A stretch of DNA of 15,260 bases, from positions 1 through 15,260 of the forward strand of contig JAFLDQ010000075.1 in NCBI GenBank assembly GCA_017302355.1, given 5' to 3'. Below the pieces are notes generated by a model. That model saw nothing but the letters and a program-made list of their open reading frames with translations, was not told the origin of the DNA and did not search any database. This document shows positions 7,727-15,120 of this stretch, piece after piece. How positions within the stretch are numbered: the first letter of the stretch is position 1; each line of letters starts with the position of its first letter. The stretch is from Dechloromonas sp. (GTDB lineage Bacteria > Pseudomonadota > Gammaproteobacteria > Burkholderiales > Rhodocyclaceae). The position numbers and the translations under genes are program-made.

Positions 7727-7754
7727 GCGGTCGACACCCGAAAAAGGGCAAAAA
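7727..7754 (+). repeat. Dispersed 28-bp repeat, copy 1
   Basis: Begins GCGGTCGAC, with CC two bases later and a CAAAAA block at repeat positions 23-28. The same layout occurs without gaps at 11136-11163 and 14120-14147. In this copy the tail is followed by a C/G-rich stretch. It lies about 95 bp upstream of the DUF2789 gene. Confidence 0.45.
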
Positions 7755-7848
7755 CCGGGCGGGCCGTTCCGCCGAACTTCTCCCGCCGAACGGAATCCAA
7801 TCTGCAAGCTCCGGCAAGGCTGCCGGCATGCTCGCCAAGGAGGATGTC

Positions 7849-8088
7849 ATGGAAAGACCCGTACATAACCTGAGCAACCTGTTCGCCCAGCTCGGACAGG
7901 CCAACGACGAAGCCTCGATCGCGCGCTTCATCGAGACGCACAGCCCGCTGGCCGATGGCGTTCAGATCCACGAGGCAGCCTTCTGGACACCCGCCCAGGC
8001 CGGTTTCCTGCGCGAGGCCATCCTCGAGGACGCCGACTGGGCCGAGGTCATCGACGAGCTGAACAACGACCTGCGCGCTCGCCACTAG
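7849..8088 (+). CDS. DUF2789 family protein
   Basis: 79-residue soluble, acidic protein starting MERPVHNLSNLFAQLGQ and containing FIETHSPLADGVQIHEAAFW and, near the end, DWAEVIDELNNDLRARH. This matches the small DUF2789 family known from proteobacteria, whose function is unknown; the length fits the family. The start is set by a perfect AAGGAGG at 7838-7844, 4 nt before the ATG. The frame is open further upstream, but without a better start. It ends 15 bp before fumC, so the two are probably one transcript. No signal peptide or membrane segment is seen. Confidence 0.8.
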   Translation: MERPVHNLSNLFAQLGQANDEASIARFIETHSPLADGVQIHEAAFWTPAQAGFLREAILEDADWAEVIDELNNDLRARH

Positions 8089-8103
8089 GGCGGAGGCCTC
8101 GCC

Positions 8104-9495
<1,392 letters not shown>

Positions 9496-9530
9496 CCCGG
9501 CCCATTTCCCCGACGAGAAGGAGACCCGCC

Positions 9531-9875
9531 ATGACGAACCGCATCCGCCCCGCCACGCTGCTCGCGCTGGCCCTTGCATTCCCCCTGACCGCCCTCGCCC
9601 AGGAAGCAGCGGTGACCATCAGCGCCCCGGCCGACGGCGCCAAGCTGCAGGCCGCGGCCGACAACCGCGTCACCTACGAGATCATGCCCGGCCCGAAGGG
9701 CGACCACAGCCATCTCTACATCGATGGCAAGGAAATCGCCGTGCTGCGCGAACTGAAAGGCAGCGCGCCGCTCAAGGCGCTGGCCGCCGGCCCGCGCGAA
9801 GTCTGCATCAAGGTGGTGAACAAGAACCACACGCCGATCGGTGTCGAGAAGTGCGTCAAGGTCATGGTCGAGTGA
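9531..9875 (+). CDS. Small secreted protein with a predicted disulfide
   Basis: 114 residues. Seen: a clear Sec signal peptide (basic start, hydrophobic core LLALALAFPLTA, AxA site so that the mature protein begins near Gln24), then a compact beta-rich domain: VTISAPADGAKL, YEIMPGPKGDHSHLYIDGKEIAVL, split by turns, and two cysteines in VCIKVV and EKCVKV that could pair. The GDHSHLY segment has two histidines that could bind a metal (inference). I know no assigned function. The start has AAGGAG 9 nt upstream. It lies 35 bp after fumC and 37 bp before a membrane protein gene, so it may be the periplasmic partner of that membrane protein. Confidence 0.8.
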   Translation: MTNRIRPATLLALALAFPLTALAQEAAVTISAPADGAKLQAAADNRVTYEIMPGPKGDHSHLYIDGKEIAVLRELKGSAPLKALAAGPREVCIKVVNKNHTPIGVEKCVKVMVE

Positions 9876-9912
9876 CGGCGGCCTGAAATCCGCTCTGTGG
9901 GACGGGTTGACT

Positions 9913-10326
9913 GTGGATCCCCAGAGCCTGGCCTACGCCCTGGTCCAGATGGTGCACAACTTCGGCGCCGTGGTCGTCGTCGGTGGCGCCGTCGCCGCCC
10001 GCTGGCTGGCCCGCGACGCCCCGGCGACGCAGCGCCGGCTCGCCTGGCTGGTACTCGGCGGCTGGCTGGCACAGGCCGCCAGCGGCGCCGGCTTCGGCAC
10101 CGTCAGCTATCTCTTCTACGGCCGGTTTCCCGACATCCACGCCATCGCCCGCGCCGCGCTGCTGATCAAGCTGACCTGCGCCGCAGGCGGCATCCTGCTC
10201 GCTGCGGGCTACCTGTGGCGCGCCGCCGACTGGCTGCCGGCAAGGCGCGGCACGGTGTGGACCCTGTTGCTCGCCCTCGGCGTCACGGCGCTGGCGTCGG
10301 CCGCCTTCCTGCGCTGGTTCGCCTGA
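9913..10326 (+). CDS. Four-helix membrane protein of unknown function
   Basis: 137 residues from the GTG at 9913. Four hydrophobic segments are seen at about 8-31, 42-64, 78-103 and 113-134. His15 in MVHNFGA and His76 in DIHAIARA sit at the start of helices 1 and 3, which recalls CopD-like and other small heme- or copper-linked membrane proteins, but this is a weak resemblance only. The frame is open back to a GTG at 9841, but that start would overlap the previous gene and add a hydrophilic Ser/Arg-rich leader; the GTG at 9913 is preceded by GGGACGGG at about the right distance. A TTG at 9907 is another option. Same strand and spacing suggest co-expression with the secreted protein before it. 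Confidence 0.7.
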   Translation: MDPQSLAYALVQMVHNFGAVVVVGGAVAARWLARDAPATQRRLAWLVLGGWLAQAASGAGFGTVSYLFYGRFPDIHAIARAALLIKLTCAAGGILLAAGYLWRAADWLPARRGTVWTLLLALGVTALASAAFLRWFA

Positions 10327-10391
10327 GCGCCTTGCGCTCTCCTACGTCGCCTGGCGCTGCGCGATGCGTGGTGAAACCCAAGGAGGCCCGC

Positions 10392-10811
10392 ATGTTCATG
10401 ATCGACTACAAACGACTCAGCTGGTGGTACTGGCTGGTGACTGCCTGCCTGCTTACGGCGGGAGTCGCTGGCTACCCATCCGGCTTCGCATTGGCAATCG
10501 GCGTTACGGTATTCCAGCTGATTCACATCACGATACGCGAGCACGGCATTGCCGCCTTTCCCGTCCAGGTCCGGTTCTGGTACCTGATGCTTCTTCTGGT
10601 CGCCTTCCCCGAACCGCTACGGATCATTTACTGGATACCCACCATCGGCACGTGGGCGCAACTGATCTTCGGCTATTGCGCGATGGCGCGCTGCGTATCC
10701 CTGTTGCCGCGGAACCGGCGTGAATCGTTCTCGGCCGAGCTGGTGGCGAGAACCTTCCTCTCACGCCCGGTTCGCGGCAACATCCTGCAGGGTTTGCCTC
10801 CCGCGAAATAG
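10392..10811 (+). CDS. Small polytopic membrane protein, unknown
   Basis: 139 residues, with about four hydrophobic segments (roughly 10-27, 30-47, 58-72 and 80-98) and a basic C-terminal tail of about 40 residues that would lie in the cytoplasm by the positive-inside rule. The first segment starts just after DYKRLSWWYW. The ATG has a perfect AAGGAGG at 10379-10385. The region between this gene and the previous one (10327-10391) shows no other gene. Codon use is slightly less GC3-rich than that of fumC. I do not recognise the family. Its last codons overlap the reading frame of an antitoxin-like gene remnant (see the next entry). Confidence 0.75.
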   Translation: MFMIDYKRLSWWYWLVTACLLTAGVAGYPSGFALAIGVTVFQLIHITIREHGIAAFPVQVRFWYLMLLLVAFPEPLRIIYWIPTIGTWAQLIFGYCAMARCVSLLPRNRRESFSAELVARTFLSRPVRGNILQGLPPAK

Positions 10812-10837
10812 GCATCGGCGCTGAACTACTTGCGTCG

Positions 10838-11074
10838 GTGCGTGAAATGAAGGCCGGTACTCGTGCGCGTGTTCATCGTCCCGAAATCTCCGCGGTCGCA
10901 CACGCGCGGTTGGCGGCCGGGCTTTCCCAATCCGCCTTTGCGGTGCTGCTCGGAGTTTCTGTCCGCACGCTTCAAGATTGGGAGCAAGGTCGCCGCGAAT
11001 CATCCGGTGCGGCAAGAACCCTCTTTCGCGTTGCGGAACTTCATCCCGAAGTTCTGCAAGAACACGCTGCGTAA
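10838..11074 (+). CDS. Orphan HTH antitoxin-like protein (HigA/NadS type), 5' end probably lost
   Basis: 78 residues from a GTG. Seen: an HTH core ARLAAGLSQSAFAVLLGVS followed by VRTLQDWEQGRR and SGAARTLFRVAELHPEVL, typical of XRE-type antitoxins that pair with RelE/HigB-like toxins. The open frame continues upstream of the GTG and reads IGAELLASVREMKAG, which matches how members of this family begin, yet there is no ATG, GTG or TTG before it, and the GTG has no ribosome-binding site. No toxin gene lies on either side. The simplest reading is a solitary remnant whose start and toxin partner were deleted, the break lying at the end of the preceding membrane protein gene. It may still bind DNA if translated from the GTG or from the ATG three codons later. 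Confidence 0.65.
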   Translation: MREMKAGTRARVHRPEISAVAHARLAAGLSQSAFAVLLGVSVRTLQDWEQGRRESSGAARTLFRVAELHPEVLQEHAA

Positions 11075-11135
11075 AGAGTTCAGCCCAACCCTGCTGTAGC
11101 GGTGCTTCGTCCGCTTCCAGAGGCGGTGGCCGGTT

Positions 11136-11163
11136 GCGGTCGACTGCCAGGAAGAGGCAAGAA
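11136..11163 (+). repeat. Dispersed 28-bp repeat, copy 2
   Basis: Begins GCGGTCGAC, CC follows two bases later and a CAAGAA block fills positions 23-28. It is the most diverged of the three copies. It lies between the antitoxin remnant and the terminator of the FKBP gene. Confidence 0.4.
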
Positions 11164-11166
11164 TGG

Positions 11167-11206
11167 AAACCGCCCCAATCGGCATCGCAGCCGGTTCGGG
11201 CGGTTT
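11167..11206 (-). terminator. Intrinsic terminator of the FKBP gene
   Basis: AAACCGCCC at 11167-11175 and GGGCGGTTT at 11198-11206 form a perfect 9-bp stem, with a smaller CGGC/GCCG stem inside the loop. On the - strand the hairpin begins 14 bp after the FKBP stop and is followed by TTTCCATTCTT, a modest T-rich run. Position and orientation fit the end of the FKBP transcript. Confidence 0.65.
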
Positions 11207-11220
11207 GGTTCAGCCGACGA

Positions 11221-11628
11221 TCAGCGAACGATGTCGAGCAGTTCGACTTCGAAGATCAGCGTCGAATTGGCCGGGATGCCGGGAATCTCGCGATTGCCGT
11301 AGGCCAGGTTGGGCGGGCAGACCAGCTTGGCCTTGCCGCCGGCCTTGATCTTCTGCACGCCTTCCGTCCAGCACGGGATGACCCGGCTCAGCGGAAAGGT
11401 TGCCGGCTGCCCGCGCTTGTAGGAGCTGTCGAATTCCTGGCCGTTTTCCAGCGTGCCGCGATAATTGACCTTCACCGTGTCGGTCATTTTCGGATTGGCG
11501 CCTGCGCCTTCCTTCAGCGTCGTGATGCCGATGCCGGAGGCGGTCTTTTCCTCCCTGGCGTCGGCGGTGTGCGCCGGGAGGGTCAGCGAAATCAGCAGGG
11601 CGGTGCTTGCAAGCAGTTTCATCATCAA
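11221..11628 (-). CDS. Secreted FKBP-type peptidyl-prolyl cis-trans isomerase
   Basis: 135 residues. Seen: a Sec signal peptide (MMMKLLASTALLISLTL, cleavage near AHTADA) and one FKBP domain with VKVNYRGTLENGQEFDSSY, a VIPCWTEGVQ helix region, KLVCPPNLAYG and IPANSTLIFEVELLDI, which are the usual blocks of the catalytic pocket. There is no N-terminal dimerisation domain, so it is a minimal secreted FKBP rather than a full FkpA. The family catalyses cis-trans isomerisation of X-Pro bonds and helps periplasmic folding. Two cysteines in the domain (CWTEG and VCPP) are unusual enough to note and might form a disulfide. The first of three consecutive ATGs has AAAGG 7 nt upstream. It is transcribed divergently from cysD. 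Confidence 0.92.
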   Translation of the reverse strand: MMMKLLASTALLISLTLPAHTADAREEKTASGIGITTLKEGAGANPKMTDTVKVNYRGTLENGQEFDSSYKRGQPATFPLSRVIPCWTEGVQKIKAGGKAKLVCPPNLAYGNREIPGIPANSTLIFEVELLDIVR

Positions 11629-11724
11629 TCAGCCTTTGTGAGGTTGGAAAACCGGATACCGGGGATGGTGGCGATATTGTGCCGCCTTTTATAGCGAAAC
11701 GAAATAACCAGATGCGCACCCATT

Positions 11725-11754
11725 CTTAAACGTATATTAAGCCCTTGCTACAAT
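11725..11754 (+). promoter_or_regulatory. Candidate promoter and operator of cysDN
   Basis: TTAAAC at 11726-11731 and TACAAT at 11749-11754 with a 17-bp spacer form a plausible sigma-70 promoter. The palindrome CTTAA-N7-TTAAG at 11725-11741 overlaps the -35 box; such A/T palindromes with a T-N11-A core are typical of LysR-type regulators, the class that includes CysB. The leader to the cysD ATG is about 30 nt. Binding by CysB is inferred only. Confidence 0.5.
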
Positions 11755-11790
11755 GGCGAGCATTCGACCATCCCTGCCGATCGCCCTGCA

Positions 11791-12729
11791 ATGATTCAAC
11801 GCACCACCTCTTCCACGCTCAGCCACCTCGACTGGCTGGAAGCCGAGGCCATCCACATCATGCGCGAGGTGGCCGGCCAGTGTTCCAACCCCGTGCTGCT
11901 CTTTTCCGGCGGCAAGGATTCGATCTGCATGCTGCGCATCGCCGAGAAGGCCTTCCGCCCCGGCAAGTTTCCCTTCCCGCTGATGCACATCGACACCGGC
12001 CACAACTACCGGGAAGTCGTGCAATTCCGCGACAAGCGCGCGGCCGAGCTGGGCGAGCGGCTGATCGTGCGTTCCGTGGAAGATTCGATGAAGCGCGGCA
12101 CGGTCGTCTTGAAGCACGAAGGCGAATCGCGCAACAAGCATCAGTCGGTGACGCTGCTCGAAGCCATCGAGGAATTCGGCTTCGACTGCTGCATCGGCGG
12201 GGCGCGGCGCGACGAGGAAAAGGCCCGCGCCAAGGAACGCATCTTCAGCTTCCGCGACGAATTCGGCCAGTGGGATCCGAAGAACCAGCGCCCGGAACTG
12301 TGGAGCCTGTACAACGCCCGCAGCCACAAGGGCGAGAACATCCGCGCCTTCCCGATCTCGAACTGGACGGAAATGGATGTCTGGCAATACATTGAGCGCG
12401 AAAATCTGGAACTTCCGGCTATCTACTTCGCCCACACCCGGCCGGTCGTCCTGCGCCAAGGCGCCATCGTTCCGGTCAATGTGCCGCTCGTTTCGGGCGA
12501 ACTGACCAACCTGCCCAAGGCCGGCGAGGAAATCATCGAAAAACGGGTGCGCTTCCGCACGGTCGGCGACATTTCCTGCACGGCCCCGGTCGAGTCCGCT
12601 GCCGACAACGTCGCCAGGATCGTCATTGAAACCGCCGCCACGACCATCACCGAGCGCGGCGCCACCCGCCTGGACGACCAGACCAGCGAAGCCTCCATGG
12701 AACAACGCAAGAAGGAAGGCTACTTCTGA
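11791..12729 (+). CDS. cysD: Sulfate adenylyltransferase small subunit
   Basis: 312 residues, close to the usual length of CysD. It is the catalytic subunit of ATP sulfurylase: with CysN it makes adenylyl sulfate (APS) and pyrophosphate from sulfate and ATP, the first step of sulfate assimilation. Seen: the PP-loop SGGKDS at 39-44, the MHIDTGHNYRE block, the GGARRDEEKARAKER block and the C-terminal RFRTVGDISCTAPVES region, all conserved in CysD. The ATG at 11791 gives a full N-terminus beginning with a helix that leads to DWLEAEAIHIMREV; no strong ribosome-binding site is seen in front of it. It is followed by cysN 100 bp downstream, an unusually long gap for this pair. Confidence 0.97.
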   Translation: MIQRTTSSTLSHLDWLEAEAIHIMREVAGQCSNPVLLFSGGKDSICMLRIAEKAFRPGKFPFPLMHIDTGHNYREVVQFRDKRAAELGERLIVRSVEDSMKRGTVVLKHEGESRNKHQSVTLLEAIEEFGFDCCIGGARRDEEKARAKERIFSFRDEFGQWDPKNQRPELWSLYNARSHKGENIRAFPISNWTEMDVWQYIERENLELPAIYFAHTRPVVLRQGAIVPVNVPLVSGELTNLPKAGEEIIEKRVRFRTVGDISCTAPVESAADNVARIVIETAATTITERGATRLDDQTSEASMEQRKKEGYF

Positions 12730-12821
12730 GGGAAGGGGGAAGGGAGAAGGGGGAAGGGTAAAACCCACCACCGGCTCCGCCCCCTCGGCCCACCCTTCTC
12801 CCTTCCCCCTTCTCCCTTCCC
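12730..12821 (+). repeat. Long purine/pyrimidine inverted repeat between cysD and cysN
   Basis: A 30-nt purine-rich arm (12730-12759, G-runs separated by AA or AGAA) begins at the base after the cysD stop. A 30-nt pyrimidine-rich arm (12792-12821) pairs with it over its whole length with three exceptions, two of which are G-U pairs in RNA. The loop is 32 nt (12760-12791). The 3' arm ends 8 nt before the cysN ATG. The purine arm has five G-runs of three to five bases, so it could also fold as a G-quadruplex, and its near mirror symmetry could allow a triplex. No T-run follows, so it is not an intrinsic terminator. Confidence 0.8.
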
Positions 12822-12829
12822 ATCCCGCC

Positions 12830-14110
12830 ATGAACGCACTCACCTCCCACGACATTCCCGACCACGGCCTGCTGCGCTTCCTGACCTGCGGCAGCGTCGA
12901 CGACGGCAAGAGCACGCTGATCGGGCGGCTCCTCTACGACACCAAGACCATCCTCGCCGACACGCTGACCGCCATCGAGAAGACCTCGCAGAAGCGCGGC
13001 ATGGCCGCCGTCGACCTGTCGCTGCTCACCGACGGCCTGCAGGCCGAGCGCGAACAGGGCATCACCATCGACGTCGCCTACCGCTACTTCTCGACCGGCA
13101 CGCGCAAGTACATCATCGCCGACGCCCCGGGCCACGAGCAGTACACGCGCAACATGGTCACCGCCGCGTCCACGGCCAACCTCGCGATCATCCTGATCGA
13201 TGCGCGCAAGGGCGTGCTGACGCAGACCCGGCGTCACTCGAAATTGGCCGCGCTGGTCGGCATTCCGCACCTGGTCGTCGCCATCAACAAGATGGATCTC
13301 GTCGACTACGCGCAGGAAGCCTACGAGAAGATCAAGGCCGATTACCTCGAATTCGCCGCCAAGGTCGGCATCGACGACATCCGCTTCCTGCCGATGTCCG
13401 CCCTCAACGGCGACATGATCGTCGACCGCGGCGAGTCCCTGAGCTGGTACGACGGTCCGACGCTGCTGGAAATCCTCGAAGCCGCCCCCGGCGCGCACAG
13501 CGAGCACGCCGAGCCCTTCCGCTTCCCGGTGCAGTACGTCTGCCGCCCGCAGGACTCGGCCAACCCGGAATTGCACGACTACCGCGGCTTCATGGGCCGC
13601 GTCGAATCGGGTTCAATCAAGGTCGGCGATGCCGTCACGGTATTGCCCAATGGATTGCAGTCGACCGTGAAAGCCGTGCAACTGGGCGGCCTCGACATCG
13701 GCGAAGCGGTCAGCGAGCAATCGGCCACCCTGCTGCTCGCCGACGAAATCGACACCTCGCGTGGCGACATGATCGTCAAGACCGCCGAGTTGCCGGCCGT
13801 GGCCAAGGAAATTCGCGCCAACGTCTGCTGGCTGTCGGAAGCGCCGCTCGACCGCGCCCGCACCTACCTGATCCGCCACACCACGCGCGACGCCAAAGCC
13901 AAGCTGACCGGCATCGACCACCGTCTCGACGTCAATACGCTGGAAAACCTGCCGGCCGACAAGCTGGCGATGAACGACATCGCCGAAGTGACCTTCAAGC
14001 TGGCGCAACCGCTGTTCGTCGACCCCTACCTGGAAAACCGCGGCACCGGCGCCTTCATCGTCATCGACGAGAGCAACAACAATACCGTCGGGGCCGGGAT
14101 GATTTTGTAG
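12830..14110 (+). CDS. cysN: Sulfate adenylyltransferase large subunit (GTPase)
   Basis: 426 residues. CysN is the GTPase subunit that couples GTP hydrolysis to APS formation by CysD. Seen: P-loop GSVDDGKS at 21-28, switch region EREQGITIDVAYRYF, DAPGHEQY at 98-105 and NKMD at 153-156, followed by two beta-barrel domains, ending in GTGAFIVIDE and NNTVGAGMIL. The length is that of CysN alone: there is no C-terminal APS kinase (CysC) domain, so phosphorylation of APS, if it happens, needs a gene elsewhere; direct APS reduction is the alternative. The ATG at 12830 is chosen because family homology starts there. The 12 bases before it are pyrimidine-rich and contain no Shine-Dalgarno sequence, which is odd in this window (see the repeat upstream). 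Confidence 0.96.
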   Translation: MNALTSHDIPDHGLLRFLTCGSVDDGKSTLIGRLLYDTKTILADTLTAIEKTSQKRGMAAVDLSLLTDGLQAEREQGITIDVAYRYFSTGTRKYIIADAPGHEQYTRNMVTAASTANLAIILIDARKGVLTQTRRHSKLAALVGIPHLVVAINKMDLVDYAQEAYEKIKADYLEFAAKVGIDDIRFLPMSALNGDMIVDRGESLSWYDGPTLLEILEAAPGAHSEHAEPFRFPVQYVCRPQDSANPELHDYRGFMGRVESGSIKVGDAVTVLPNGLQSTVKAVQLGGLDIGEAVSEQSATLLLADEIDTSRGDMIVKTAELPAVAKEIRANVCWLSEAPLDRARTYLIRHTTRDAKAKLTGIDHRLDVNTLENLPADKLAMNDIAEVTFKLAQPLFVDPYLENRGTGAFIVIDESNNNTVGAGMIL

Positions 14111-14119
14111 CCGATCGTC

Positions 14120-14147
14120 GCGGTCGACCGCCAAAAACGGCCAAAAA
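14120..14147 (+). repeat. Dispersed 28-bp repeat, copy 3
   Basis: Begins GCGGTCGAC, CC two bases later and CAAAAA at positions 23-28. It starts 10 bp after the cysN stop and runs straight into the terminator hairpin; its A-rich tail supplies part of the T-run on the - strand. Confidence 0.45.
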
Positions 14148-14149
14148 TC

Positions 14150-14178
14150 AAAGCGCCTCCTTATGCGGGAGGCGTTTC
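14150..14178. terminator. Bidirectional terminator between cysN and the Yip1 gene
   Basis: CGCCTCC at 14154-14160 and GGAGGCG at 14168-14174 form a 7-bp stem with a 7-nt loop, extended by A/T pairs. On the + strand it is followed by TTTCTC, ending the cysDN transcript. On the - strand it is followed by CTTTGATTTTT, a better T-run, ending the transcript of the convergent Yip1-family gene. Confidence 0.75.
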
Positions 14179-14306
14179 TCATCTGGCACCAGCCAATCAA
14201 TGAAGCCGGCGCTCTGCCAAGGCGCCCGGAGAAACCGGCGAGGCGCTGGTCCGCGGCCCGCGCGGGCTGGGGAAGACGCCTCGCTTCCGGCGGAGGACGC
14301 CGCCGC

Positions 14307-14915
14307 TTACAGCATCGCCGACCAGACGCCGAGCAGGATGCTGAGGATCATCGCACTGACCACCAGCAGGCCGATCCACGCGACGATGCCGGCGCCGGTC
14401 ACCACGTTGGCGACATGGTGGGCGGTCTTCTCGTCGCCGATATGGAGCAGCGGGCGAACGCCATGCCGGATCAGCAGGATCGACGCCACCCAGGCGACTG
14501 CCCCGACGGCGAGGACAAAGCCGAGGCTGGGCGCCAGCAGCGACAGCGAAGCCAGCCACAGCGGCACCGGCGCGATGGCGGCCAGTGCGTAGGCGCTGTC
14601 GTAGCCGGGGTCGTGGTCGCGGGCCAGCGACATGCGCTGGATCAGCATCGCCATGTAGCCGACCATCAGCAGTTGCACGACGTAGAACACGACGCCCGAA
14701 ACCGCCAGTTGCAGCGGCGTCAGCGCCGGCACCGACAGCGGAAAGATGGCGCCCGGATGGACCAGCTCGGCGAAGGCGTAGAGCGCCGGCGGCAACAGCG
14801 ACATCGGTAGCACCAGGCTCTTGAAGAACCAGCGGGCGGAGAAATGCGAGCGATCGATTTCTTCCCAGCCGTCCTTTTCGGAAACCAGCATGTGGGGAAT
14901 ATGGGACATCATCAT
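14307..14915 (-). CDS. Yip1 family membrane protein
   Basis: 202 residues. Seen: an N-terminal cytoplasmic stretch beginning MMMSHIPHMLVSEKDGWEEI and about five hydrophobic segments (roughly 30-52, 68-94, 108-126, 128-150 and 168-195). The short SEKDGWEEI motif before the first helix and the five-helix layout are typical of bacterial Yip1-domain proteins, which are integral inner-membrane proteins of unknown function. A histidine-containing loop (LLHIGDEKTAHHVANV) links helices 4 and 5. The first of three ATGs has AAGGAG 7 nt upstream. It converges on cysN, separated by the bidirectional terminator. About 130 bp between its stop and that terminator hold no gene. Confidence 0.8.
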   Translation of the reverse strand: MMMSHIPHMLVSEKDGWEEIDRSHFSARWFFKSLVLPMSLLPPALYAFAELVHPGAIFPLSVPALTPLQLAVSGVVFYVVQLLMVGYMAMLIQRMSLARDHDPGYDSAYALAAIAPVPLWLASLSLLAPSLGFVLAVGAVAWVASILLIRHGVRPLLHIGDEKTAHHVANVVTGAGIVAWIGLLVVSAMILSILLGVWSAML

Positions 14916-15120
14916 GATCGAGCTCCTTTACCCGCCGGTAACGCCGGAAGCAACGGAGGACCGCCGACGGCGATGGCAGGTTTCATTGATTGGACAGCAC
15001 CCCGGCCACGAGTTCCGGAAAGGCGCCGCCGGCGACCGCAAAGCCGCCGTGCCGAACCGCAAGAACGATGCGCGTCGCGTTCCGCTCCCCATTTGTCCTG
15101 GGTTGCGCTATAAAGCAAGC

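Larger units (their letters stand above)
7364..7848. other. Gene-free stretch upstream of the STAND gene
   Basis: About 485 bp with no gene I can support. It holds the direct repeats at 7421-7463, a perfect inverted repeat TTTGCGGC/GCCGCAAA at 7555-7579, and one copy of a dispersed repeat at 7727-7754. Open frames exist on both strands here (for example one of 97 codons on the - strand, 7807-7514), but none has a good ribosome-binding site and base use is patchy. The promoter of the STAND-TOPRIM unit should be in the part nearest 7363, and that of the DUF2789-fumC group in the part nearest 7848. Confidence 0.5.

Noticed and set aside
7514..7807. 97-codon open frame on the - strand in the gene-free stretch
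   Set aside because: No ribosome-binding site, no recognisable motif, and it spans one copy of the dispersed repeat; not enough to call a gene.
12730..12759. CRISPR-like array from the repeated G-run units
   Set aside because: Units of 7-8 bases without spacers; this is simple sequence in a hairpin arm, not a CRISPR array.
12730..12821. Intrinsic terminator between cysD and cysN
   Set aside because: The hairpin is long and strong but no T-run follows the 3' arm, and it would cut cysN off from its only visible promoter.
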